From: Flavobacterium sp. M31R6
Lineage (GTDB): Bacteria > Bacteroidota > Bacteroidia > Flavobacteriales > Flavobacteriaceae
Assembly (NCBI RefSeq): GCF_013284035.1
Contig: NZ_CP054141.1
Location: 682,001 to 746,000 of the forward strand
DNA: 64,000 nucleotides
Direction: 5' to 3'
Below are positions 8,649-17,629 of the stretch, piece after piece. Numbering within the stretch: position 1 is the first letter of the stretch; every line of letters begins with the position of its first letter. Below the pieces are notes generated by a model that was given only the letters and a program-made list of their open reading frames with translations, had not been told where the DNA came from and did not search any database. The position numbers and the translations under genes were made by a program.

Positions 8649-9074
8649 TTTAAAAAATTAATGTGATAACTTCAATATTTTGCATTATTATTGATTTTCA
8701 ATGATTTAACTACTTGGAAATAAGATAATAATGAAGTACTTTTGCAACTTGGAAAAAACAAGGATGGCAAAAGTCACAATAAGGCTATTCATCTGCTTAA
8801 ATTATTGATATAAAAGTGATTAATGACAATAGTATTTTTATAACCCCCATTATAAAATTTTACTTTTTATCAATCGTTCAGTCGATACAAGTGCAAAATT
8901 TCTGAGACTGAATACAAACATTCCTATTATTTAAAAATAAAGAACCGATTTTACAATTTGTTGAATCCGTTTGAAGGACTGTCTGTGTTTCGATTCCTAA
9001 CAGATTCGATTCGTATTTCCGAATAAAAAATGATTTTAAAAGTTCAATTAACCATAAAAAGAAAATTAGTATAA
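8649..9074 (+). other. 426 bp gene-free stretch with a candidate promoter
   Basis: No reading frame longer than a few codons with plausible coding character is visible on either strand. TACTTTTG at 8737-8744, with TTG at 8714-8716 twenty bases upstream, fits the Bacteroidota TTG-N20-TAnnTTTG promoter arrangement. If it is used, it would give the downstream gene a leader of roughly 320 nt. No terminator or recognisable RNA motif is apparent. Confidence 0.45.
8714..8744 (+). promoter_or_regulatory. Candidate promoter upstream of amidoligase-like gene
   Basis: TTG at 8714-8716, a 20-base spacer, and TACTTTTG at 8737-8744 match the -33/-7 arrangement known for Bacteroidota. It reads toward the gene at 9075. 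Confidence 0.4.
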
Positions 9075-10619
9075 ATGAAAGACAATCAGACAAAAAAATA
9101 TTATTGGGGTATAGGATTAGAAAACGAAACCTACATGCAATTTGAAGAATCCCTAATAGTTTCTGGTGAGTTTATACAAGAAAAGATTGGTTTTGAGAAA
9201 TACAGTATTGATTATAGAAAATGCTATAAACCAGAAAGTTTAGGGCCTATATTGAAAAAGGCTTTTGGTTTGAATGAAAACTACAAAGTGAGCCGAATGA
9301 TTAATAGTCATTCGCTAGAAAAACTCGATATAAATTACCAGCACAAAATGTTATCGGCAGTAAAATCATTAGCTGATAGTACCGAAACCGCTGAGGTAAA
9401 TCCAAAACCCCTTGAAAATCCTGAATATCTTGGAAAATCCATCATGGAACTTTTCCTTGAGGATCAACCATACAATATTCAGAGTATGATCACCCAAAGA
9501 AATAAAACGATGGGGTCGGTACATTTTGATGGAGATTCTATCGAATTTGTAACCAAGTATTTTGAAAATCGAACGATAGCCGATTCCTGTAAAGAGCTAA
9601 AAGCAACCAAAAAATTATTTCTTGACAAAATCAATGAGTCATCTGTATTAAACGGAAAATTAAGCTTTCCCGATTACAATAATGGTCTTAATATGTTTAT
9701 GACCAATCAGGAAAACCTTGTTTTGTTTAATAACGGCACGTATCATTTTCATATTACGTTGCCTTCATTAACGGAAGACAGCAGAATTGTAGATTATAAT
9801 GATTTTGATAAAACGCACTCCAACGCTATTTATTTGTTGCAATGGTTTGAACCTTTTTTTATAGCAACTCTTGGAAGCCCAGATATTATGGGAGTGATAA
9901 GTGATAAATACAGTTTGGACAAGAATTTCACTTTGGGTTCTATGCGTAATGCGATGTCTCGTTACATAGGCGTAGGAACTTATAACAAAGCAATGCCAAA
10001 AGGAAAAATTCTGACCTACAAAGTAGATGATTTTAGAAAACTGCTAAAGTTTGAAAAAGAAGAAAACATTTGGTGGCGCGACCAGATTGAAGTCGACATG
10101 GAATATGAATTGCTGTCGGAAGTGGGACTTGATTTTAATCAGGAAAAAATGTACCAGAGCGGTTTTGAGTTCAGAAGCTTTGATGAATTTCCGGCTGAAT
10201 ACTTAAACGATGTTCTTTTTTCTATTATTTTGATATGTGAACATTCTCTGAATTTACCCGATGTTCAGTGGGGACATGACAGTGTGGTTTGGAATAACTT
10301 GGTTTTTAAAACTTTAAAAAACGGTTATTTAACCGAAATAAACGAAGTCGAAAAGAATGAAGTCCTAGATTTATTGCAAATAGTACAACCGTCAGACAGT
10401 GATTATAACACACTAAAAGCGGAATTTGAAGCCATTGTGATGCTTGATGCCTTTTTCTTCAAAATTTTGGCTGTTTTGCATGATAAATATAAAGACAACA
10501 ATATTTGTTTGGATTCAATGTACGGTCAAAAAACAAGTTCTCCTCCAAAATGGGATAACTTCAACAAATACCAAACCGAAAGACATTTGCAACAAATAGG
10601 AGCTTTCTGCGAGAATTAG
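9075..10619 (+). CDS. Predicted carboxylate-amine ligase, GS/GCS-fold (amidoligase-like)
   Basis: A 514-residue soluble protein carrying the motif series of the glutamine synthetase/glutamate-cysteine ligase superfamily. It has G-x-E-x-E at the N-terminus (GLENE, Glu16 and Glu18), H-x-H in a strand (TYHFHITLPS, His224 and His226), a SN.IYLLQWFEPFFIATLGSPD helix (about 249-270), GSMRNAMSRYIGVG (288-301), and GFEFRSFDEFP (363-373, the E-x-R Mg-ATP element). These enzymes activate a carboxylate with ATP and join it to an amine. Sequence outside the motifs is unlike gshA or glnA, so the substrate is unknown. The nearest upstream gene on the strand is a predicted cysteine amidase. Alternatives are an inactive member or a distant GCS2 homologue. 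Confidence 0.6.
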   Translation: MKDNQTKKYYWGIGLENETYMQFEESLIVSGEFIQEKIGFEKYSIDYRKCYKPESLGPILKKAFGLNENYKVSRMINSHSLEKLDINYQHKMLSAVKSLADSTETAEVNPKPLENPEYLGKSIMELFLEDQPYNIQSMITQRNKTMGSVHFDGDSIEFVTKYFENRTIADSCKELKATKKLFLDKINESSVLNGKLSFPDYNNGLNMFMTNQENLVLFNNGTYHFHITLPSLTEDSRIVDYNDFDKTHSNAIYLLQWFEPFFIATLGSPDIMGVISDKYSLDKNFTLGSMRNAMSRYIGVGTYNKAMPKGKILTYKVDDFRKLLKFEKEENIWWRDQIEVDMEYELLSEVGLDFNQEKMYQSGFEFRSFDEFPAEYLNDVLFSIILICEHSLNLPDVQWGHDSVVWNNLVFKTLKNGYLTEINEVEKNEVLDLLQIVQPSDSDYNTLKAEFEAIVMLDAFFFKILAVLHDKYKDNNICLDSMYGQKTSSPPKWDNFNKYQTERHLQQIGAFCEN

Positions 10620-10644
10620 ATCTTTTTATATAGTACTCAGTTTA

Positions 10645-12018
10645 TTAAAATGAAGATTCAAATCCATCAATGAATTTACGCATCGTATATTGTTTGGCAT
10701 ACGTGTCATAATATCCCATAATATAATAGTTTTTGTAACGGATAATGCTGGGTGTCGTGACTTCGGGATGTTCCTCTCTGAAACGAGAAATAAAATCGAC
10801 GGCAAGAGGTTCCTGTTCTTGTTTGGTATGGTCCAGTTTTTTATCGAATGTACTTTCAAAATATATAGTTGTTGGGACATTACGGAAAGCTAAATTAGTG
10901 TTGTCTTGACCAACATCAGTAAATTGGATATCACCTGTTCCACCCAATGTAATCAAGATGGATTTCGGCGTTTTATAAACGGTTAAACCTACTTCCAAAT
11001 ACACTAATTGATCCAAGAATTTGGCCGTGCTTTTTAACTCTTTTGGTCTGTCTCCTGCCAATTGTAACCACAAAGGAGAGCTTTTAAAAGGGATAGTTTC
11101 GGTTTTTGAAACGGGAATACTTTTGATGATTTCGCCTGATTTGTAATCTTTTATTTCAAACAGTAATTCTTCTTCATTGACTTTGAGTTGGTATATTTTG
11201 CTCTCGTGATAATAGGAATTGGAGAGGCTGACATAATTTTGCGTCGTGGTTTTAGAAATGTTTTTTTCCAAAATTTCAAAAGTTGCCAAGTCAATTTCGA
11301 AAGCTTGGGTTTCATTATCGTTATGGTCGAACGTGAGAAGCAATTTGTTTTTTAGGACATACAATTTCGTTTTTTGAGTGCCTTTGAACAATGGATTGAA
11401 CTGGTTCGTTTCTATTTTTTCAATGGGGCAAACTTCCAGAATTTGGCTAAAAGTTATAGCTTTATTTTTACTGTTTTTAAAATTAAAAGAACCGAAATCC
11501 AATGTTTTCTCTTCTTTTTTTCCGTTTTTAAAAACATACAATATCAATTTTTGTTCGAAGTGTTTTTGCGAAAGAATATAAAAAGTATTGTTTTCCTGAA
11601 ATTGTGTGATAATGGTTTGATTGAAAAAAGGTAAGTCATAATTGAAAACAGCAACTGTAGCTTTGGTATTCAAATCATATTGGACGGCCAGTATTTTAGT
11701 AAAGTCGGGGGTGGACCAATAAAGTGTGGGGTTGCCTTCGTCATTAAAACTATATCCTGCCAAAACCTTGTAAGTGATATCAGGTCTAGCCAAAGAATAT
11801 TGATTGGTTAGGAACAACGCGCTATTGTATTTTAGGATTGTGAGTGTTTCTTTGTCGGAGGCAAATACAAAAACATCATGTGTAGCGGTATTTTCCGCAT
11901 TTACAATTTGTTTATATTCTTTAGATTTTTTTAGTTCCAATGGAAATGTAGCCAATACCGTCTGACTAAAAAGAAAGTTACATTGGGTTAGAATCAAAAA
12001 AAGAATAAATTTTTTCAT
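10645..12018 (-). CDS. Exported hypothetical protein, 457 aa
   Basis: A 457-residue protein with a clear Sec signal peptide (MKKFILFLILTQCNFLFSQ). The mature part is beta-rich, with repeated short strand pairs such as YKVLAGYSFNDEGNPTLYW and KTKLYVLKNKLLLTFDHN, so a propeller-like fold is possible. No catalytic motif, T9SS sorting domain or lipobox is seen, so a periplasmic or surface location is inferred only from the signal. I do not recognise the family. It is convergent with the amidoligase-like gene, with a 25 bp gap and no obvious terminator between them. Confidence 0.75.
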   Translation of the reverse strand: MKKFILFLILTQCNFLFSQTVLATFPLELKKSKEYKQIVNAENTATHDVFVFASDKETLTILKYNSALFLTNQYSLARPDITYKVLAGYSFNDEGNPTLYWSTPDFTKILAVQYDLNTKATVAVFNYDLPFFNQTIITQFQENNTFYILSQKHFEQKLILYVFKNGKKEEKTLDFGSFNFKNSKNKAITFSQILEVCPIEKIETNQFNPLFKGTQKTKLYVLKNKLLLTFDHNDNETQAFEIDLATFEILEKNISKTTTQNYVSLSNSYYHESKIYQLKVNEEELLFEIKDYKSGEIIKSIPVSKTETIPFKSSPLWLQLAGDRPKELKSTAKFLDQLVYLEVGLTVYKTPKSILITLGGTGDIQFTDVGQDNTNLAFRNVPTTIYFESTFDKKLDHTKQEQEPLAVDFISRFREEHPEVTTPSIIRYKNYYIMGYYDTYAKQYTMRKFIDGFESSF

Positions 12019-12082
12019 AAGTTCGTTACTTTCGGGATAAGATGTTTTTTAAAATGAATCCAAAATCTTATATCTAGTGAAT

Positions 12083-12712
12083 TTATTGATTCATTATTTC
12101 TTGAAAATAATCTACCATTTGGCCTACATGCATGGCGTCCATCAATCCGTGATGGGCGTGGATTGACATTGACATTTTTCTCTTTCCTTTTTTGGAGAGT
12201 GTCATTTTTCCAAAAGAAATTTTTGGACAGCTGTCTGGAAAAGTCATATTGCGGGCATGGGAAAGCGAAGTGAAATTCAGCCAGGGAATTGCCGAAAAGT
12301 GAATGACATTATCCTCTTTAAATTCTCGGGTGAATAATCCAGTTGTACCTTGAATGCGATTGATTTCTTTTGTCGCCGTTTGTTCAAAAATGGCATAATC
12401 AGGATGATATTCTATTAGGGAAAATCCAAAAGTACCATCTGCTCGACTTATAGTTGCCGATCCGTCTATGCGGTCATGAATGTAAATATGGGTGTTCTCA
12501 ATTCGGTATTTGAAATTTTCGAAAGCATTTACAGCCATCAAAGTTTTGTGTAAATAATAAATGAAAAAGGACGTGCCCTGTGCTTTGGATGTTTCATACG
12601 CTTTGGTACAATCAATAGTCACGTTAACTCCAAAAAAAGGTTCTTGCATTTGTTTAAAGAAAAGGAAATGTTCTTTTCGATTCCAATTGTCTAGGTCTAA
12701 AAGTCTTTTCAT
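12083..12712 (-). CDS. Chloramphenicol acetyltransferase-fold protein (CatA family)
   Basis: A 209-residue protein, close to the 210-220 residues of CAT trimers. It aligns by pattern: an N-terminal W.RKEHF.FF opening, a D..G..T.S substrate region (residues 83-103), a PW.NFTS.SH segment (143-152), and the C-terminal catalytic HHGLMDAMHVG, giving His188 and Asp192 of the HHxxxDG signature. The terminal Gly is replaced by Ala193. Bacteroidota carry many chromosomal CAT-fold proteins whose natural substrate is unknown, so resistance should not be assumed. It lies downstream of ompA on the same strand, with a terminator between them. Confidence 0.85.
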   Translation of the reverse strand: MKRLLDLDNWNRKEHFLFFKQMQEPFFGVNVTIDCTKAYETSKAQGTSFFIYYLHKTLMAVNAFENFKYRIENTHIYIHDRIDGSATISRADGTFGFSLIEYHPDYAIFEQTATKEINRIQGTTGLFTREFKEDNVIHFSAIPWLNFTSLSHARNMTFPDSCPKISFGKMTLSKKGKRKMSMSIHAHHGLMDAMHVGQMVDYFQEIMNQ

Positions 12713-12826
12713 TTTTTAGTATTTAGGGTGATCCAATTCTTTAGCGGTCTGAAGGTTTTAAGGGAATACGTTTGAATTTAAAAACCTAGCTAAAATACTA
12801 AATAAAAAGCATTTTAAGTAAAATAA

Positions 12827-12860
12827 AAAAGCCTCAAAAGAAATTTCCCTTGAGGCTTTT
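12827..12860 (-). terminator. Rho-independent terminator of the OmpA gene
   Basis: AAAAGCCTCAA (12827-12837) and TTGAGGCTTTT (12850-12860) pair perfectly. On the minus strand the hairpin is followed by a run of Ts, just after the ompA stop codon. Confidence 0.85.
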
Positions 12861-12878
12861 AGTACTAATTCAATTTAT

Positions 12879-14135
12879 TTATTTTACTTTGAAAGTAACT
12901 CTTCTCACTAGTTTTCTAGCTCCATCTGAGTCTTTATCAACAGAGGAATCTTCACCTGCACCAACAATATTTAATCTTGAAGAATCGATTTTAGCTTTTA
13001 CAAGAACATCTTTAACGCTGTTAGCTCTTGCGTTTGACAGTTTGTCGTTATAATCAGATCTACCAATTTCATCGGCGTGCCCAATAATGTCTACTGAAGC
13101 TGTTGGGTTGTTTCTTAAATAAGTTAGAATAAAGTCAATTCCTTCCGTAGAAACATTTGTAGGTTTTGATTTTGCAAAATCAAAATAAGTTGTAACATAT
13201 CCTTCATTGATTAAGTTACGAATCAATTCGTTATTGCTCAATATAACAGTTTGATCTGCTTTTTTGCCATACGTTTTGTCAAAGTAACGTTCTATTTCAT
13301 CGGGGATATTATTATTGTTCAAATCAACCGCTCTACCTTTGCTGTCTACCATTACACCCGAAATAGTGTTTGGTTCAACATCAAGATAATCGACCACTCC
13401 GTCACGGTCCGTATCTTGCATTTTAGTATCAATATCGTTCAATCGTTTATTGATCATGTCAAATTCGTTTTCGTTATCGACAACCCAGTCAGCATGTTTT
13501 GCATTAGAACCTAAATACACGGTCAAACCTACTGTGCCATTGAAAAGAATTCCTGAAAAGCCTCTGTTTGCCGTTTGACTTGCCGCATCAAAAGTTCCGT
13601 CTTGACCAGCACTAAGAATGGTCGTGAAATCACCAGTTAGTGCTAGGCGATCAGATAATTTGATCTGACCAGTCACTCCAGCTAAAAAGTTACCTGTTCT
13701 GTCTTTAAATGAAGAATTCTGATCTTCTAATTGTGCTACACCAAAACCGGCATGACCTAATAAGCCAATAGTTTTTGTCCAAGTTTCAAAACTCATAATT
13801 CGCCCTAAATTAGCAACACCCTGTAATGCTACTCTGTAATATTTAGTGTCAAAATCAGCGGAATTGTCTCTTTCTTTAAAACTGTTATAGCCAAAATCAG
13901 CTTTCATACCGAATTTGTTATTGAACATGTATCGAATCCCTAAATCAGCAACAAAGGGGCTGGGAGTTGATGTAGAATAACCTAAAGTCATTGGTCTTTG
14001 TGGTTTGTTAACACCACCGGCTAGTTCAATCGACCATTTGTTGAAGTCGGTCTTTTCGCTTTTTTCTGTTGCAGTTTGGGCACTCAATGTGGTCATACCA
14101 GAAGCAAAAACCAATGTCAATATAATTTTTTTCAT
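12879..14135 (-). CDS. OmpA family outer-membrane porin/peptidoglycan-binding protein
   Basis: A 418-residue protein. The signal peptide covers residues 1-20 (TTLSAQ cleavage region). Residues about 25-220 form an N-terminal outer-membrane beta-barrel with alternating aromatic strands. A thrombospondin type-3-like calcium repeat (DTDRDGVVDYLDVEP, about 238-252) is followed by another N/D-rich turn (LNNNNIPDEI). The C-terminal OmpA domain (about 310-418) has IIGHADEIGRSDYN and LS.ARANSVKDVL, the peptidoglycan-binding pattern. This is a typical abundant structural porin of flavobacteria. A TAnnTTTG box lies about 25 bases upstream of the start, and a strong terminator follows. Confidence 0.93.
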   Translation of the reverse strand: MKKIILTLVFASGMTTLSAQTATEKSEKTDFNKWSIELAGGVNKPQRPMTLGYSTSTPSPFVADLGIRYMFNNKFGMKADFGYNSFKERDNSADFDTKYYRVALQGVANLGRIMSFETWTKTIGLLGHAGFGVAQLEDQNSSFKDRTGNFLAGVTGQIKLSDRLALTGDFTTILSAGQDGTFDAASQTANRGFSGILFNGTVGLTVYLGSNAKHADWVVDNENEFDMINKRLNDIDTKMQDTDRDGVVDYLDVEPNTISGVMVDSKGRAVDLNNNNIPDEIERYFDKTYGKKADQTVILSNNELIRNLINEGYVTTYFDFAKSKPTNVSTEGIDFILTYLRNNPTASVDIIGHADEIGRSDYNDKLSNARANSVKDVLVKAKIDSSRLNIVGAGEDSSVDKDSDGARKLVRRVTFKVK

Positions 14136-14158
14136 AATTTCATAATTTAAATTCCCGA

Positions 14159-14166
14159 CAAACCTA
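14159..14166 (-). promoter_or_regulatory. Candidate -7 box of ompA
   Basis: On the minus strand this reads TAGGTTTG, matching TAnnTTTG, 24 bases upstream of the ATG. A convincing -33 element is not seen. Confidence 0.4.
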
Positions 14167-14421
14167 CATTACAAAGTTTGTTGGGAAATTTTAACCCGTG
14201 AATTATGAAAGTATTCGTTTTAGTTCTGTAAAAAACAGCTTTTAAAACTATTTTTCAATAGTTATTTGTAAGATTTTAATCATATAATGTAAATGCGGTC
14301 TATTGTAAAATCAAAATTATTTCTAGGTAAAAAGGATATAATATGAGTTTTTTGCGACCAAATAGTTTCTAGGTTATCCCAATTATCTTTATTTCAATTT
14401 TCGATTTTGTTGGAGAATCTG

Positions 14422-15108
14422 TTAATCTAGTTTTTTTAAAACCTCTGTTATTTTTTCAAAGGCTTGAAAATTTTTGTGCTCTACTTTATGATCAATTTTC
14501 TCATGTGCCCAAGTGGTATGAAAAGGAATGTGAACGGCGTATCCGCCAATGGCCAAAACAGGCAATACATCCGATTTTAAAGAATTTCCAATCATGAAAA
14601 ATTCCTCGGGTTGAATTTCCAAACGTTTGATCAAATCCGAATAATCCACCTCTTGCTTGTCTGACATTACCTCGATATGGTGAAAATAATGTCCCAAACC
14701 GGAATTGTGCAGTTTTCGGCGTTGGTCCAATAAGTCGCCTTTGGTGGCAACCACCAATTTGTATTTTCCATGCAAAGCCTGCAAAGTTTCCTCGACACCA
14801 TCAAGTAAAACGACTGGCTTTTCAAGCAATTCTTTCCCGTATTGAATGATTTTTTCAATAATTTCAATCGGAATGGTGTTGTTCGAAATTCGCATCGCCG
14901 CTTCAATCATCGAAAGAATATAGCCTTTGATTCCATAACCATACAATTTGAGATTGTCGATTTCAATTTTGAATAACTCCTTCGAAATTCCCTGATGCGA
15001 CAAATAATCTTCCATCAAACCACAGAATTTTTTCTCGGTTTCATCAAAGTAGGTTTCGTTGATCCATAAGGTATCGTCGGCATCGAAGGCTATTACTTTT
15101 AGGTTCAT
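14422..15108 (-). CDS. HAD superfamily hydrolase
   Basis: A 229-residue haloacid dehalogenase-like phosphatase. Motif I is FDADDT (Asp9 nucleophile, Asp11 acid/base). Motif II is VVATKG, motif III lies around the Lys of QRRKLH, and motif IV is FFMIGNSLKSDV. A helical cap sits between motifs I and II (about 20-90). It probably dephosphorylates a small phosphorylated metabolite in the cytosol. I chose the internal ATG at 15108 because motif I then starts at residue 8, as is usual. The upstream extension overlaps a long palindrome that separates this gene from metG. Confidence 0.88.
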   Translation of the reverse strand: MNLKVIAFDADDTLWINETYFDETEKKFCGLMEDYLSHQGISKELFKIEIDNLKLYGYGIKGYILSMIEAAMRISNNTIPIEIIEKIIQYGKELLEKPVVLLDGVEETLQALHGKYKLVVATKGDLLDQRRKLHNSGLGHYFHHIEVMSDKQEVDYSDLIKRLEIQPEEFFMIGNSLKSDVLPVLAIGGYAVHIPFHTTWAHEKIDHKVEHKNFQAFEKITEVLKKLD

Positions 15109-15124
15109 GGTATTTGTTTTTTTA

Positions 15125-15182
15125 AACACAGATTTCACAAATTTTCACAAATTAATCTGTGAGAATTTGTGAAATCTGTGTT
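15125..15182. repeat. Intergenic long palindrome between HAD gene and metG
   Basis: Left arm AACACAGATTTCACAAAT and right arm ATTTGTGAAATCTGTGTT are exact complements, with further imperfect pairing (TTCACA/TGTGAG) inward to an 8-nt loop region. It has no T-tail typical of a terminator, though metG transcripts would read through it. It resembles flavobacterial intergenic palindromes. Confidence 0.75.
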
Positions 15183-15191
15183 GCTCTTTTT

Positions 15192-17252
15192 CTAATTTAT
15201 CGTCTCTCCATTCCCAACGCCATCTGTATCAGGATTCACAAAAACCAATTTTCCTTCAGCATTGGTAGTCATCAAAATCATTCCTTGACTTTCAACACCA
15301 CGAAGGTTTCTTGGAGCCAAATTCACTAAGACAGTAACTCGTTTACCAATAATATCTTCCGGTTTAAAACTCTCGGCAATTCCAGAAACTATCGTGCGAA
15401 CATCAATTCCGGTATCCACTTTCAAAATCAAAAGCTTGTTGGCTTTCGGCATTTTTTCGGCTTCAAGGATTGTTCCCACACGGATATCCATTTTGGCAAA
15501 ATCCTCAAATTGGATTAAGTCTTTCTGTGGTTCTGCTTTTTTGTTCTCAGCAATATTTGCAGTTTTGGTTGCTTCCAACTTGTCTATTTGTTTTTGAATT
15601 TCCTCGTCTTCAATTTTGGAGAAAAGCAATTCAGCTTCCCCAATTTGGTGACCTGCAGGCAATAAATCAGATGTATCCGTTATTGTTTTCCATTTCAAAG
15701 GCGATTCAATCTTTAAGATTCTAGATAATTTTGTGGAGGTAAACGGCAAGAAAGGCTCACAAAGCGAACTCAAAGCAGCTGCAATTTGCAAGGCAACGTA
15801 CATTTGGGTTTGTACTCTCGCTTCATCGGTTTTGATCATTTTCCAAGGCTCTTCGTCTGCCAAGTATTTGTTTCCAAGTCTGGCTACATTCATCATTTCG
15901 CCAAGAGCTTCTCTAAATCTATATCTTTCCAATGAACTCGAAATCACGGCAGGATATGCTTTCAATTCGGTCAAAGTTGCTTCGTCAACTTCTGATAATT
16001 CATTCGGTTGAGGTACAATTCCGTTGTAATACTTATTGGTTAAAACAACCACACGATTGATGAAATTTCCATAAATCGCTACCAATTCATTGTTGTTTCT
16101 CGCCTGAAAATCTTTCCAGGTAAAATCATTGTCCTTAGTTTCCGGTGCGTTTGATGTTAATGCATAACGCAAAACATCCTGTTGGTTTGGAAATTCTTCC
16201 AAATATTCGTGCAACCAAACCGCCCAGTTTTTAGAAGTCGACAATTTGTTCCCTTCCAAATTCAAGAACTCATTCGCAGGCACATTGTCCGGCAAAATGT
16301 AGCTTCCTTCGGCTTTTAGCATCGCTGGGAAAATCACGCAGTGAAAAACAATATTGTCTTTCCCAATAAAGTGAACCAACTTTGTGTCTTGATCTTTCCA
16401 ATACGGTTCCCACTCTTTTCCTTCGCGCAAAGCCCATTCTTTGGTAGAAGAAATATAACCAATTGGTGCATCAAACCAGACGTATAATTTTTTTCCTTCG
16501 GCACCTTCTACCGGAACATCAATTCCCCAATCCAAGTCACGGGTTACAGCACGAGGTTCAAGTCCACCGTCGATCCAAGATTTTACTTGTCCGTAAACAT
16601 TCGGTTTCCAGTCGTTTTTATGTCCAACGAGTATCCATTCATTCAAAAAGTCTGAATAACGATCCAAAGGCAAGAACCAGTGTTTTGTTGATTTCAAAAT
16701 AGGAGTTTCTCCCGTAATGGTCGATTTTGGGTTGATTAAGTCGGTTGCATTTAGTGTAGAACCACATTTTTCGCATTGATCACCATAAGCTTCTTCATTA
16801 CCGCATTTTGGGCAAGTTCCCACCACAAAACGGTCCGCCAAAAACTGATCGGCTTTGGCATCATACAATTGCTCGGTTACTTCTTCAATAAAATCTCCTT
16901 TATCATAAAGTGTTCTAAAAAATTCCGAAGCGGTATCGTGATGAATTTTTGCCGAAGTTCTAGAGTAATTGTCGAATGAAATTCCGAAATCAGAGAACGA
17001 TTTTCTAATAATTCCATCGTATTTATCAATTACTTCCTGTGGCGTAATGCCTTCTTTTTTGGCTTTCATCGAAATGGCAACCCCATGTTCATCGCTTCCG
17101 CAAACGAACAAAACGTCTCTTCCCTGTAAACGTAAATAACGGGAATAAATGTCCGAAGGCACGTAAACCCCCGCCAAATGCCCAATGTGTATAGGTCCGT
17201 TCGTATAAGGCAATGCCGCCGTAATGGTATATCTTTTTGGATTCTGTATCAT
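15192..17252 (-). CDS. metG: Methionyl-tRNA synthetase
   Basis: A 686-residue class I synthetase that charges tRNA-Met. The HIGH signature (22-25) lies in [15 protein letters not shown] zinc-binding knuckle with four cysteines (CPKCGN...CEKCGS) lies around residues 143-163. The KMSKS equivalent is [10 protein letters not shown] at about 333-342. A C-terminal EMAPII/Trbp111 tRNA-binding domain ([16 protein letters not shown] onward, about 580-686) makes this the long form. It has its own leader of about 100 nt with a TATTTTTG box and a short palindrome. No T-box-like leader was seen. Confidence 0.97.
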   Translation of the reverse strand: MIQNPKRYTITAALPYTNGPIHIGHLAGVYVPSDIYSRYLRLQGRDVLFVCGSDEHGVAISMKAKKEGITPQEVIDKYDGIIRKSFSDFGISFDNYSRTSAKIHHDTASEFFRTLYDKGDFIEEVTEQLYDAKADQFLADRFVVGTCPKCGNEEAYGDQCEKCGSTLNATDLINPKSTITGETPILKSTKHWFLPLDRYSDFLNEWILVGHKNDWKPNVYGQVKSWIDGGLEPRAVTRDLDWGIDVPVEGAEGKKLYVWFDAPIGYISSTKEWALREGKEWEPYWKDQDTKLVHFIGKDNIVFHCVIFPAMLKAEGSYILPDNVPANEFLNLEGNKLSTSKNWAVWLHEYLEEFPNQQDVLRYALTSNAPETKDNDFTWKDFQARNNNELVAIYGNFINRVVVLTNKYYNGIVPQPNELSEVDEATLTELKAYPAVISSSLERYRFREALGEMMNVARLGNKYLADEEPWKMIKTDEARVQTQMYVALQIAAALSSLCEPFLPFTSTKLSRILKIESPLKWKTITDTSDLLPAGHQIGEAELLFSKIEDEEIQKQIDKLEATKTANIAENKKAEPQKDLIQFEDFAKMDIRVGTILEAEKMPKANKLLILKVDTGIDVRTIVSGIAESFKPEDIIGKRVTVLVNLAPRNLRGVESQGMILMTTNAEGKLVFVNPDTDGVGNGETIN

Positions 17253-17629
17253 ATGTTGATATTGATTTTTTTATGGAGGATATGTAATTCGCTAATTAAG
17301 ATTGGTGATTACAACCAATTTTTGGTACGCTCATTTCATAACTCAATTTTATTGAGTGCAAAAATAAGCAATAGAATTTTATTTGGAGCTATTTAGCTGC
17401 GCTGAATCTGTGATGTCCCACTATCCATTATAAATATGTTCACTGGACTCGGCGATGAATAGAAACCAGTTGGAGTATTTTTTTGCTTAAAAAAAAAGAA
17501 AAGGATTTTTATTTTCTAGATGAGATTAGTAATTACTTAAGAATAATGAAAATACTATCAATAATTATATAACAGTTTTCAGGCACTCTAAAGTTAATTT
17601 AGCCATTATTAATTTTAAATAAATAAAGT
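17253..17629. other. 377 bp gene-free stretch between metG and lipoprotein gene
   Basis: This divergent intergenic region holds the metG leader on one side and the upstream region of the lipocalin-like lipoprotein on the other. Apart from the metG box and palindrome, I see only AT-rich sequence and no convincing small gene. Confidence 0.5.
17341..17366 (-). promoter_or_regulatory. Candidate metG promoter with adjacent palindrome
   Basis: The minus strand reads TATTTTTG at 17366-17359, a TAnnTTTG box. It is followed closely by the perfect palindrome ACTCAATTTTATTGAGT (17341-17357), which would overlap the transcription start. The palindrome could be an operator or a 5' hairpin; neither is proven. 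Confidence 0.35.

Noticed and set aside
8764..8808. 14-codon frame starting MAKVTIRLF in the gap before the amidoligase-like gene
   Set aside because: Too short and without supporting conservation or composition; kept only as a remark in the gap description.
12083..12712. Antibiotic-resistance gene call for the CAT-fold protein
   Set aside because: The family fold is clear, but chromosomal Bacteroidota members are widespread and unproven as resistance genes; there is no mobile element nearby.
17253..17400. T-box or other aminoacyl-tRNA riboswitch in the metG leader
   Set aside because: The leader is about 100 nt with no T-box sequence or multi-stem structure; only a short palindrome is visible.
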